Assembly: GCA_023261185.1 (NCBI GenBank)
Contig: JALRJN010000036.1
Span: 1 to 57,964 of the forward strand
Direction: 5' to 3'
Length of the DNA: 57,964 nucleotides
Source: Porticoccus sp.
GTDB taxonomy: Bacteria; Pseudomonadota; Gammaproteobacteria; Pseudomonadales; Porticoccaceae
This document shows positions 19,092 through 27,566 of the stretch, piece by piece. The translations under genes were made by a program, and so were the position numbers. Each line of letters starts with the position of its first letter. Positions within the stretch are counted from its first letter, which is position 1. The notes under the pieces were generated by a model, which was not told the origin of the DNA, did no database searches, and saw only the letters and a list, made by a program, of their open reading frames with translations.

Positions 19092-19823
19092 GTGCACACG
19101 GTTTTAGCCATCGATACGACGACCGCTGCCTGTTCAGCGGCGCTGAGTCTTCGAGGAGAGGTAATTTCTCGTTTTCGTCTGGCAAGTCGTGAGCATACCC
19201 GCCTACTGTTGCCGATGGTAAATGAGCTGCTGGAAGAGGGTGGTATTTGCCTGAATCAGCTGGATGCGTTGGCATTCACCCACGGTCCCGGATCATTCAC
19301 AGGTATTCGTATTGGTTTTGGTGTTGTTCAAGGCCTGGCCTTCGGCGCTAACATTCCTGTATGCCCGGTTTCCAGTCTCGAGACATTAGCCCTCACAGGG
19401 CTTCGCAAGCAGGAGCCAGTAAAAGAGCCATGCATCGTCATGCCGATGTTTGATGCACGAATGGATGAGGTCTATTGGGCGCAGTTTGAATGGCGTGACG
19501 GCCAATTGACGAGGTTATATGAAGACAGTTTGTCCGTACCGGAAGACCTTCCCGCCACCGCTTCCCCGCTAGCAGTCCACGGTTTTGGCGATGGGTGGAA
19601 TTACGCTCAGAGAATTGCCATTTCCCCGACATTTCTTAATAGAGAAGCCTTGCCAGATGCTCTAGATGTTTTGACGCTGGCAATGCCTCAAATTGCACAT
19701 GGAGCTACGCAAGCTGTAACTGACGTGCAGCCACTGTATTTGCGAGACAAGGTGACCTGGAAAAAACGCCAGCGATTGCGAGAACAAAAGCCGGAGAATG
19801 GCCGAGGGGAGGCCTGTTTGTAA
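19092..19823 (+). CDS. tsaB: tRNA threonylcarbamoyladenosine synthesis protein TsaB
   Basis: Partner of TsaD in making t6A37 on tRNAs that read ANN codons. 243 residues from the GTG at 19092. The family start VLAIDTTTAACSAAL and the stretch LAFTHGPGSFTGIRIGFGVVQGLAFG are visible. A TTG at 19074 would add six residues encoded by the terminator stem, so I prefer 19092. The end overlaps the uppP start by one base. A very short space for a promoter means expression probably depends on read-through of the terminator or on a promoter inside the preceding gene. Confidence 0.92.
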   Translation: MHTVLAIDTTTAACSAALSLRGEVISRFRLASREHTRLLLPMVNELLEEGGICLNQLDALAFTHGPGSFTGIRIGFGVVQGLAFGANIPVCPVSSLETLALTGLRKQEPVKEPCIVMPMFDARMDEVYWAQFEWRDGQLTRLYEDSLSVPEDLPATASPLAVHGFGDGWNYAQRIAISPTFLNREALPDALDVLTLAMPQIAHGATQAVTDVQPLYLRDKVTWKKRQRLREQKPENGRGEACL

Positions 19824-20620
19824 TGGATGCACTACAAATCGCTATACTAGCCATTATTCAGGGCTTGACCGAATTCCTGCCGATTTCCAGCTCTGCCCAT
19901 CTGATTTTGCCGTCGGCAGTATTGGGTTGGTCCGATCAGGGGCTTGCCTTTGATGTTGCCGTGCACGTTGGCTCGCTGGTCGCTGTATTGTGGTATTTCA
20001 GGCGGGATGTACAGGGCCTCATAACAGGTTGGCTACGTAGCGTAACTGGTGGAGGTGACTCACCGGAAAGCAGGTTGGGCTGGCAGCTTATTCTTGCCAC
20101 CATCCCCGCTGGACTTGCGGGCCTGTTATTTGCTGATTTCATCGAGACACATCTGCGCTCAACCCTGGTGATTGCCATCACCACGATCCTCTTTGCCTTG
20201 TTATTGGGTGCTGCTGATATGTTCAGTGCCCGCAGTCGTCCACTCACCGACTTCACCTGGCGTGCTGCGTTATTTGTGGGCGTTGCCCAGGCTATCGCAT
20301 TAATACCGGGTACTTCACGTTCCGGCATTACCATTACTGCAGCATTGGCGTTGGGATTTGACCGCCCAGCCGCAGCCCGTTTTTCCTTCCTGATGGCGAT
20401 TCCCATTATTGTGCTCAGTGGCGGTTACAAAATGATGCAACTGACCCGTCTCGAGAAAGTCCCTTGGGGTGATATAGTCCTGGGCACTTTTTTGTCTGCT
20501 GTGGCCGCCTATCTGTGTATCCACCTTTTCCTTACCTGGATTAACCGCATTGGGATGTTGCCGTTTGTTATTTACCGCCTGCTGCTCGGTGCCGTGCTGA
20601 TTATTATCTTGATGAATTAG
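19823..20620 (+). CDS. uppP: Undecaprenyl-diphosphatase (bacitracin resistance protein)
   Basis: Inner-membrane phosphatase recycling the C55 lipid carrier for peptidoglycan synthesis. 265 residues with about eight membrane segments. Both family signatures are present: EFLPISSSAHLILP near residue 17 and PGTSRSGITI near 160. The ATG overlaps the tsaB stop (TAATG), indicating translational coupling. Confidence 0.96.
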   Translation: MDALQIAILAIIQGLTEFLPISSSAHLILPSAVLGWSDQGLAFDVAVHVGSLVAVLWYFRRDVQGLITGWLRSVTGGGDSPESRLGWQLILATIPAGLAGLLFADFIETHLRSTLVIAITTILFALLLGAADMFSARSRPLTDFTWRAALFVGVAQAIALIPGTSRSGITITAALALGFDRPAAARFSFLMAIPIIVLSGGYKMMQLTRLEKVPWGDIVLGTFLSAVAAYLCIHLFLTWINRIGMLPFVIYRLLLGAVLIIILMN

Positions 20621-20632
20621 GAATTCTAATCC

Positions 20633-21508
20633 GTGAGCAAAGTTGCCTTTTTTGGTTTGGGTGTGATGGGTTTTCCTATGGCGGGCTATCTTAGTCGTGC
20701 GGGCCATGAGGTCTGTGTCTACAACCGTACAGCGGCAAAGACGAAGGCCTGGCTTGAATGTTATCCCGGTAGGGGGGCAGAGACCGTTATCGAAGCTGTC
20801 AGAGAGGCGGACTTTGTTTTTGCCTGCGTCGGTAACGATGATGATCTACGGGAGATCACTACTGGAGACAACGGGGCGTATTCAGCCATGAAGGAGGGCG
20901 CCCTGTTTATTGATCACACCACCGTTTCCGCCACTGTCACCAGAGAACTGGCAAAAGTGGCAGCGGACAGAGGGATTGGCTACCTGGATGCGCCGGTCTC
21001 CGGTGGTCAGCAGGGGGCCGAAAAAGGTCAACTGACGGTTATGGTTGGCGGAAATACCGATGATTTTCAGCGCGCAGCTCCCTTGATGGATAGCTATGGC
21101 CGCCAGGTTACGTTACTCGGTCCGGTGGGCTCAGGCCAACTATGTAAAATGGTCAACCAGATCTGTGTGGCCGGATTAATTGAGGCCCTGGCAGAGGGGT
21201 TACATTTTGCCCGCGCAGCAGGGCTGGATGCCGAACAGGTGATCGACGTCATATCCAAGGGGGCAGCCCAGTCCTGGCAAATGGAGAATCGCTACCTAAC
21301 GATGTTGGCCGGTGAGTACAATCACGGTTTTGCTGTGGATCTGATGCGTAAGGATTTGGGGATTGTGCTCGCAGAAGCGAAAAAAAATGGCACCCGGTTA
21401 CCAGTGACCAACATGGTTAATGAATTTTATGATGAACTACACAACATGGGCGGTGGTCGTTGGGATACATCCAGTCTGCTGGCCAGGCTGGAAAGTCAAT
21501 CGGGTTAA
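20633..21508 (+). CDS. NAD(P)-binding beta-hydroxyacid dehydrogenase (3-hydroxyisobutyrate dehydrogenase family)
   Basis: Oxidoreductase of the 3-hydroxyisobutyrate / tartronate semialdehyde / glyoxylate reductase family. 291 residues, GTG start. The Rossmann motif is FFGLGVMGFPMAGYL at the N-terminus. The family substrate motif is DAPVSGGQQGAEKGQ, and the conserved catalytic lysine lies in LCKMVNQ. The exact substrate cannot be told from sequence. It follows uppP by 12 bases. Confidence 0.85.
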   Translation: MSKVAFFGLGVMGFPMAGYLSRAGHEVCVYNRTAAKTKAWLECYPGRGAETVIEAVREADFVFACVGNDDDLREITTGDNGAYSAMKEGALFIDHTTVSATVTRELAKVAADRGIGYLDAPVSGGQQGAEKGQLTVMVGGNTDDFQRAAPLMDSYGRQVTLLGPVGSGQLCKMVNQICVAGLIEALAEGLHFARAAGLDAEQVIDVISKGAAQSWQMENRYLTMLAGEYNHGFAVDLMRKDLGIVLAEAKKNGTRLPVTNMVNEFYDELHNMGGGRWDTSSLLARLESQSG

Positions 21509-21531
21509 GGCAATAGGCAGGATAGAAGCCA

Positions 21532-22845
21532 ATGAGTAGTGAACCTTTCAATCAGCAACTGCTGAAGTATATCGGTAATTCTCCCACCCCTTTTCATGCG
21601 GTCAGAAATCTCCGTGAGCTGTTGGATGATGCTGGCTTTCAGTCCCTACCAGAAGAAGATGTCTGGGAGCTGGAGAAGGGTGGGCGCTACTACATCACGC
21701 GCAATGGCTCTTCCATTATCGCTTTTGTGATGGGCCAGATCCCTGTCGAGGAGTCGGGTATCCGCATGGTGGGGGCCCATACCGACAGCCCGTGTCTCAA
21801 GGTGAAGCCGAAACCCGAATTGAATCGTCAGGGTTATTTTCAATTAGGTGTGGAGGTATACGGTGGTGCGTTACTGAATCCCTGGTTTGATCGGGATTTG
21901 TCTATCGCTGGCCGGGTTATCGTAGATAACGGCGAGGGCAAACTGTGTCAGGGCTTAATTGATTTGCAGCGACCGGTGGCGGTGATTCCCAGCCTGGCGA
22001 TTCACCTTGACCGGGATGCCAACAACGAACGGAAGGTGAATCCGCAAACGGATATCCCACCAGTTCTGTTCAAGGATGCGAAGAAGGACATCAAGGATTT
22101 TCGTGAAGTTCTATCCGAGGCCCTGAGCCATACCTCTACCAGCCTGGCCGGCAAAAAAATTGTCGACTATGAATTGTATTTCTATGACTGCCAGCAGCCT
22201 GCCATTACCGGATGGCGAGATGAGTTTATTTCCAGTGCCCGTCTCGATAACCTGCTGAGCTGTTTTACCGGCCTTAAAGCCTTACTGGAAGGCGGCGATC
22301 GGCAGACCACCATGTTGATCTGCAATGATCATGAAGAAGTCGGCAGTGTATCCGCCTGTGGTGCCAATGGCCCAATGCTGCAGTCACTTCTGGAGCGCCT
22401 CTACCCGCAACCGGAACGGCTGACCCGTATTATTCGCCGTTCATTGATGGTGTCAGCCGATAATGCCCATGGGGTTCATCCAAACTATGCGGATCGCCAC
22501 GATGGCAATCACGGCCCGATTCTCAATGCCGGTCCGGTACTGAAAATCAACGCCAATCAGCGTTATGCCACTAATGGTGTAACGTCTGCCATTTTCCGCC
22601 AGTTGTGTGAAAAGGCTGATGTGCCACTTCAGGTTTTCGTAAATCGGACAGATCTGGGATGTGGCAGCACCATAGGCCCCATTACGGCGGCCATGCTGGG
22701 TGTCCAGACCCTCGATGTGGGTGTGCCGACCTTTGCCATGCACTCCATTCGAGAGATGGCCGGTAGCGAGGATGCGCACAATCTCTACCGTGCTCTCACG
22801 GAATTTTACAGTTATGAAGGCAGTTTGCTGGTGGAAGACATCTGA
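21532..22845 (+). CDS. apeB: M18 family aspartyl aminopeptidase
   Basis: Cytoplasmic di-zinc aminopeptidase. 437 residues. Metal-binding residues are in MVGAHTDSPCLKVKP, CNDHEEVGSVSACGA and VSADNAHGVHPNYADRHD. The sequence fits bacterial M18 (ApeB/PepC-like) throughout. ATG start 23 bases after the preceding dehydrogenase, so the two may be co-transcribed. Native peptide substrate is unknown. Confidence 0.9.
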   Translation: MSSEPFNQQLLKYIGNSPTPFHAVRNLRELLDDAGFQSLPEEDVWELEKGGRYYITRNGSSIIAFVMGQIPVEESGIRMVGAHTDSPCLKVKPKPELNRQGYFQLGVEVYGGALLNPWFDRDLSIAGRVIVDNGEGKLCQGLIDLQRPVAVIPSLAIHLDRDANNERKVNPQTDIPPVLFKDAKKDIKDFREVLSEALSHTSTSLAGKKIVDYELYFYDCQQPAITGWRDEFISSARLDNLLSCFTGLKALLEGGDRQTTMLICNDHEEVGSVSACGANGPMLQSLLERLYPQPERLTRIIRRSLMVSADNAHGVHPNYADRHDGNHGPILNAGPVLKINANQRYATNGVTSAIFRQLCEKADVPLQVFVNRTDLGCGSTIGPITAAMLGVQTLDVGVPTFAMHSIREMAGSEDAHNLYRALTEFYSYEGSLLVEDI

Positions 22846-22925
22846 ATGCACAATTTCGCCTTTATCCCCATGCTGAAATCCGTATGATGTGCGCCCAAAA
22901 GACGTATTAACTGTAGATACAACCC

Positions 22926-23951
22926 ATGAATAACAACACAGCTTCCGAAGCCGATACTGTCCTGACCGGCATAACCACAACCGGCACGCCCCACTTGGGT
23001 AACTACGTGGGTGCTATCCGACCAGCCATTGCTGCCAGCCAGAATACGGATGTTAATGCCTATTACTTTCTGGCAGATTTCCATGCGCTGATCAAGTGCC
23101 AGGAACCGGAAAAGGTCCACCAGTCGACCCTGGAAATCGCTGCAACCTGGTTGGCACTGGGTTTGAATACCGACAATGTGGTGTTCTATCGGCAGTCCGA
23201 TATTCCTGAAATTCCACAGTTAACCTGGTTTCTGAATTGTGTCGCCGCCAAGGGCCTCATGAACCGTGCACATGCCTACAAAGACTCGGTTCAGAAGAAT
23301 CTGGACAGTGGTGAGGACACGGATTATGGCATCACCATGGGATTGTTCTCCTACCCGGTGTTGATGGCAGCAGATATTCTCATGTTCAACGCCACTAAAG
23401 TGCCGGTGGGAAGGGATCAGATTCAGCACATTGAAATGGCCAGGGATATCGGCCAGCGTTTCAACCACATCTACGGTGAACATTTCACGTTACCGGAAGC
23501 GGTAGTGGATGACCATGTGGCGGTATTACAAGGGCTCGATGGTCGAAAAATGAGCAAGAGCTATGGCAACACGATTCCGCTTTTCCTGCCGGAAAAACAG
23601 CTGAAAAAACATATTAATAAAATCGTCACCAACCTATTGGAGCCCGGCGAACCCAAAGACCCGGATACGTCCACCGTGTTTCAGATTTGGCGCGCTTTTG
23701 CCACCAAGGAGCAAACGGATGCGATGCGTCGTGAGTTTGAAAATGGCATCGCCTGGGGTGAAGCCAAGAAACAGCTGTTCGAGTTGATCAACGAGGAACT
23801 GCGGGAGCCACGTGAGCGCTACAACGAGCTTATGGAGAACCCGGACTATATCGAAACCACGTTAAAGGCTGGCGCTGAAAAGGCGAGAGCAGTGTGTACA
23901 CCATTTATGGATAAACTTAACAGGGCGGTGGGGCTGTATCCTTTAGTTTAA
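22926..23951 (+). CDS. trpS: Tryptophan--tRNA ligase
   Basis: Class Ic aminoacyl-tRNA synthetase. 341 residues, close to the usual 334-345. The HIGH-like motif is [11 protein letters not shown] near the N-terminus and KMSKS is in [11 protein letters not shown]. The active-site stretch [20 protein letters not shown] is typical. ATG start 80 bases after apeB, convergent with bioA. Confidence 0.95.
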   Translation: MNNNTASEADTVLTGITTTGTPHLGNYVGAIRPAIAASQNTDVNAYYFLADFHALIKCQEPEKVHQSTLEIAATWLALGLNTDNVVFYRQSDIPEIPQLTWFLNCVAAKGLMNRAHAYKDSVQKNLDSGEDTDYGITMGLFSYPVLMAADILMFNATKVPVGRDQIQHIEMARDIGQRFNHIYGEHFTLPEAVVDDHVAVLQGLDGRKMSKSYGNTIPLFLPEKQLKKHINKIVTNLLEPGEPKDPDTSTVFQIWRAFATKEQTDAMRREFENGIAWGEAKKQLFELINEELREPRERYNELMENPDYIETTLKAGAEKARAVCTPFMDKLNRAVGLYPLV

Positions 23952-23976
23952 TCAAAATCATAGTGAATCAGTTCAG

Positions 23977-25269
23977 CTAGGGAAGGCTGGCTATCACCTC
24001 CAGCATCGCATGGCAGAGCAGTTGCAGGTCATCTTCACTGATGATGTAGGGGGGCATCACATAAATCAGTTTACTGAATGGCCTGATCCACACCCCTCGA
24101 TCAACAAATGCCTTTTGGATGGTTGCCAAGTCGACAGCCTGTTTCATTTCCACGACGCCAATCGCCCCTAACACACGAACATCAGCTACATTAGCAAAGT
24201 CGCGTGCGTGTGCCAGTTCAACCTGAAGCTGTGACTGTATGTCTTGAACTCTTTCAGACCAGTCACTGGACAACAGCAGGTCTATGCTGGCATTGGCCAC
24301 TGCGCAGGCGAGGGGGTTGCCCATAAATGTCGGGCCATGCATAAAAACTCCGGCTTCGCCCTGACAGATGCCATCACTCACTTTTTCAGTGCAGAGTGTG
24401 GCTGCCAAGGTCATATATCCACCGGTAAGTGCTTTACCCAGGCACATAATATCAGGGGCAATATCCGCCCATTCACAAGCGAACAGCTTGCCGGTACGCC
24501 CGAATCCTGTAGCAATTTCATCGGCGATCAGAAGCACATCATATTGATCGCAGAGTTCACGTACACGTTGCAGGAAGTGGGGCGAATAAAAGCGCATGCC
24601 GCCCGCACCTTGCACAATCGGTTCGAGGATAACGGCGGCCAGCTCATCGCAGTGCCCTGACAATTGTGTCTCAAAATCTGTAATGTAGGCTTCGTCCCAA
24701 TCGTCATCGAATCCACAGCGCGGCGCTTGGGAAAATACCTGCTGCATCAGCACATCGTGAAAGAGGTGATGCATACCGGTAATAGGGTCGCACACAGACA
24801 TCGCCCCGAAGGTATCACCGTGATAGCCATTGCGCAGACTCAAAAGACGGGTTTTTCCAGTAACGCCGCGGGATTGCCAGTACTGGAAGGCCATCTTCAT
24901 GGCAACTTCGACACTGACCGAGCCTGAATCACATAAAAACACCTTCTCCAGGCCTGTCGGTGTAAGATCTACCAGCGTTCTGGCAAGCTTGGCGGCGGGT
25001 TCATGGGTGAGGCCGCCAAACATGACATGGGACACCCGTTCGACCTGCTCATGAAGCGCAGCGTTAAGGGTAGGGTGGTTGTAACCATGAATGACACACC
25101 ACCAGGAAGACATACCGTCTATAAGCTGTCGTCCATCAGACAGCTCTATGCGAACACCGTGTGCAGAAGTGACCTCATAGGCCGGTATCGGTGATGTCAG
25201 GGAAGAGTAGGGATGCCAAATATATTGCTGGTCAATGGCCGTAATTTGGGACCTGCTAAGTTTATTCAT
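23977..25269 (-). CDS. bioA: Adenosylmethionine-8-amino-7-oxononanoate aminotransferase BioA
   Basis: PLP aminotransferase of biotin synthesis, using S-adenosylmethionine as amino donor to make 7,8-diaminopelargonate. About 430 residues. Family features: the N-terminal IWHPYSS, SSWWCVIHGYNHP, the RNGYHGDTFGAMSVCDP region, LLIADEIATGFGRTG, and the PLP lysine in CLGKALTGGYM. An upstream GTG at 25284 is an alternative start; neither has a strong ribosome-binding site. No other bio genes lie nearby, and I see no BirA-type operator in the 83-base divergent gap. Confidence 0.93.
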   Translation of the reverse strand: MNKLSRSQITAIDQQYIWHPYSSLTSPIPAYEVTSAHGVRIELSDGRQLIDGMSSWWCVIHGYNHPTLNAALHEQVERVSHVMFGGLTHEPAAKLARTLVDLTPTGLEKVFLCDSGSVSVEVAMKMAFQYWQSRGVTGKTRLLSLRNGYHGDTFGAMSVCDPITGMHHLFHDVLMQQVFSQAPRCGFDDDWDEAYITDFETQLSGHCDELAAVILEPIVQGAGGMRFYSPHFLQRVRELCDQYDVLLIADEIATGFGRTGKLFACEWADIAPDIMCLGKALTGGYMTLAATLCTEKVSDGICQGEAGVFMHGPTFMGNPLACAVANASIDLLLSSDWSERVQDIQSQLQVELAHARDFANVADVRVLGAIGVVEMKQAVDLATIQKAFVDRGVWIRPFSKLIYVMPPYIISEDDLQLLCHAMLEVIASLP

Positions 25270-25352
25270 GGAGAGGTGATTCACAGTCCAGGGGATTGAT
25301 ATTGTATGATACAGAAGTTGGTGGTACCAAAGTGGATAACGACAATTAACAG

Positions 25353-26183
25353 ATGGCTTTGATCATGGCACTTAAACCTGTTTTCATCAGTTTTATTCTT
25401 ATCACGTTGTTGGGTGTGGCAAATGTACAGGCCGCGACCGATAGCCAATATTGGGCCTACTGGGATAAATCTAACGACTGGAACCGTGAGGCCATCAATC
25501 ACCAAGCGTGGGATAACATCCTAAAGCACCATGTAGTAAAAAAAGAAACCGGTGTTAACCGGTTCCGTTACGGTGAATTGAATCACAGCGACAAAAAATC
25601 ATTATCAAAATACATCGATACGCTGTCGGCAACCGACCCGAGAAAATACAGCCGCAAGGAGCAGCAAGCGTATTGGCTGAACCTGTATAACGCATTGACG
25701 GTGAAGGTCATCAGTGACCACTATCCGGTTAAAAGCTTTTCAGAGATCGGTTCAAAGCATTCATCAAAGGGCCCCCTGAACAGCCAATTAGTCAGCGTGA
25801 CTGGACAATGGCTCTCACTGAATGATATTGAAAACCGAATCTTGCGACCCATCTGGAAAGATCACAAAGTACATTTCGGACTGAATTGTGCTGATATGAG
25901 TTGTCCCGGACTGTTGCCGGTAGCCTTTACCGGTAATAACGTGAAAGCTCTGCTGAAAGAATCGGGCAGAGAGTTTATCAACCACAAGAATGGTGTCACT
26001 CTCAAAAATGGTCGCTTGACAGCATCAAGTATGTTCAGCCAGTACAGAGAAGATTTTGCACGCGACGACAAAGCGCTGCTCAAGGTGTTTGCACACTATG
26101 CAGATGATCGGTTGGCCCTATACCTGTTAGGGTTTCAGGGAAAGATTGATTATATACACGATCGCAGTCTTAACTCTTTCTAG
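25353..26183 (+). CDS. DUF547 protein, exported
   Basis: 276 residues. The N-terminus is a signal peptide (about 1-27, ending NVQA before ATDSQYW). The mature part carries the DUF547 signatures YWLNLYNALTVKVI near 100 and KVHFGLNCADMSCPGLLP near 170-190, with conserved cysteines. Function of the family is unknown; the cysteines and histidine suggest a thiol or metal site, but that is inference. A second ATG at 25365 is equally possible. It diverges from bioA. Confidence 0.85.
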   Translation: MALIMALKPVFISFILITLLGVANVQAATDSQYWAYWDKSNDWNREAINHQAWDNILKHHVVKKETGVNRFRYGELNHSDKKSLSKYIDTLSATDPRKYSRKEQQAYWLNLYNALTVKVISDHYPVKSFSEIGSKHSSKGPLNSQLVSVTGQWLSLNDIENRILRPIWKDHKVHFGLNCADMSCPGLLPVAFTGNNVKALLKESGREFINHKNGVTLKNGRLTASSMFSQYREDFARDDKALLKVFAHYADDRLALYLLGFQGKIDYIHDRSLNSF

Positions 26184-26242
26184 AATTAATCTCATAAACA
26201 CTGCATATCTAATTAACAGATAACACTATTTATGGTGTAGAT

Positions 26243-26518
26243 ATGAAAAGAAAAAAAGAACAATCTATCTGGATTAGATTGTTAAGAACAATATCTTCAT
26301 TGGCTCTTATCGGTGCAACTACCTACGTTATAGTTGCAGGATTTAACCTTATAGCAGCAGTGGTACTGATTTCTTCCTTTGGTGGCATAGCAGGACCAGC
26401 GGTAATGGCTGCTGATAGTGCACTTGAATGTGTTACAGGCTTTTTTGAATTGCTGTTAGACGGTATTCTTTCTATCTTCGAAATTATTGGCGATATATTC
26501 AGTTCAATCTTTGGCTAA
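26243..26518 (+). CDS. hypothetical AT-rich small hydrophobic protein
   Basis: 91 residues, not recognised. The basic N-terminus (MKRKKEQ) is followed by a hydrophobic segment (about 14-43). A Gly/Ala-rich linker and an amphipathic acidic-hydrophobic C-terminus (FFELLLDGILSIFEIIGDIF) follow, so it is probably membrane-active or membrane-bound. A+T content (about 60%) is higher than in the neighbours. Just after the start codon is an 8-bp perfect inverted repeat, AACAATCT (26259-26266) and AGATTGTT (26276-26283), loop nine bases. TATCT/AGATA (26206-26222) flanks the start upstream. Its weak ribosome-binding site (GGTGTA) adds doubt about translation level. Confidence 0.6.
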   Translation: MKRKKEQSIWIRLLRTISSLALIGATTYVIVAGFNLIAAVVLISSFGGIAGPAVMAADSALECVTGFFELLLDGILSIFEIIGDIFSSIFG

Positions 26519-26528
26519 CCTGGTGTGG

Positions 26529-26631
26529 CAGTAATCAAAATCAAGGTCGATGACGAGCTCTAAGGGGCAAAGCTAACGCAATCGCATATAGTTTGCCCCT
26601 GAGACAGGTTTTATCGCTTTTGATTGGACTG
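26529..26631. other. nested inverted repeats between convergent genes, possible bidirectional terminator or structured RNA
   Basis: An outer pair, CAGTAATCAAAA (26529-26540) with TTTTGATT-GG-ACTG (26618-26631), encloses an inner perfect pair, AGGGGCAAA (26563-26571) with TTTGCCCCT (26592-26600). It lies between the 91-residue gene and pyrE, which converge. Neither strand has a T run right after the inner stem, so an ordinary intrinsic terminator is not certain. Confidence 0.5.
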
Positions 26632-26637
26632 TGTTGG

Positions 26638-27324
26638 TTATTCTTCAACACCGCCATGCGCTAAAGACCATTCCACAGGCGCATTAAGGAAAGACTCAAT
26701 TTCCGCAATGGATTGGTTGTCCATACGGTTCTCAGCTTTACAGACATTCAATACGTCATGCCAAGTGGTCAGATAATGTAGATTTACGCCAATATCTGCC
26801 AGCTTTTCCCTTGTTCCCGGGAAGATATCGTAAAAAAAGATAACAAAAGTATCGCTGACCTCGGCACCTGCATGACGCAATGCTTCGCAGAATTTGATTT
26901 TGCTGCCACCGTCAGTGGTCAGGTCTTCCACCAATAGAACCCGTGAACCTTCCTTCAGGTCGCCTTCGATTTGTGCATCTCGGCCAAAACCCTTGGGTTT
27001 CTTGCGCACATACTGCATTGGCAGGGAGAGGCGTTCAGCAAGCCAGGCGGCAAAGGGGATACCGGCAGTTTCGCCACCTGCAACAGCATCAATGGATTCA
27101 AAACCGATATTTCTCAAAATGGTCGAAGCACCAAAGTCCATCATGGTGGAGCGAACACGTGGGAAGGAGATGATCTTGCGACAATCAATATAGACTGGGC
27201 TGGCTTTTCCTGAAGTAAGTTTGAATGGATCATTTGGTCTGAAATTGATGGCTTCTATTTCAAGCAGCATCTTGGCGGTCATTTCCGCGATGAGTTCGCG
27301 ATCAGGAAAGCTAGTAACGGACAT
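26638..27324 (-). CDS. pyrE: Orotate phosphoribosyltransferase, alphaproteobacterial type
   Basis: Makes orotidine 5'-monophosphate from orotate and PRPP. 228 residues from the ATG at 27324, with GGAG six bases upstream; a longer reading to 27357 is less likely. The PRPP-binding motif is [14 protein letters not shown]. The sequence [31 protein letters not shown] and [11 protein letters not shown] match my memory of Rhodobacter-type PyrE, not the 213-residue enzyme of gammaproteobacteria that lies next to rph. This suggests acquisition or an additional pyrE. It stands alone, convergent with the small hydrophobic gene. Confidence 0.9.
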   Translation of the reverse strand: MSVTSFPDRELIAEMTAKMLLEIEAINFRPNDPFKLTSGKASPVYIDCRKIISFPRVRSTMMDFGASTILRNIGFESIDAVAGGETAGIPFAAWLAERLSLPMQYVRKKPKGFGRDAQIEGDLKEGSRVLLVEDLTTDGGSKIKFCEALRHAGAEVSDTFVIFFYDIFPGTREKLADIGVNLHYLTTWHDVLNVCKAENRMDNQSIAEIESFLNAPVEWSLAHGGVEE

Positions 27325-27500
27325 AGAGACTCCAGTTTTACTTGCCGGGAATAACAATCCCGGGCAGATTTTACGGCGTTGTTTAAGAGTATTTGTGAAC
27401 CATTGGTGGGAAGGGGGAATTCTGCCAGAACAGCCAGTTTCGGTACAGTCTGCAAGTAAAATTGGTACAAATAGAGTGCTAATAGGGCCTATTGAGCGAC

Positions 27501-27523
27501 AAAGGGAGCCATAGGCCCCCTTT
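27501..27523 (-). terminator. possible hairpin after the TonB receptor gene
   Basis: Read on the minus strand, AAAGGGGGCC, loop TAT, GGCTCCCTTT: ten pairs with one G-U pair, about 45 bases after the receptor stop. There is no T tract, so termination is only a suggestion. Confidence 0.3.
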
Positions 27524-27566
27524 ATATTGTATAGCCACCGGTGGTCGCTAGAGATGAGATTGTTCG

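Noticed and set aside
25285-25352. BirA/BioR operator in the bioA upstream gap
   Set aside because: No TTGTAAACC-type dyad or similar repeat found.
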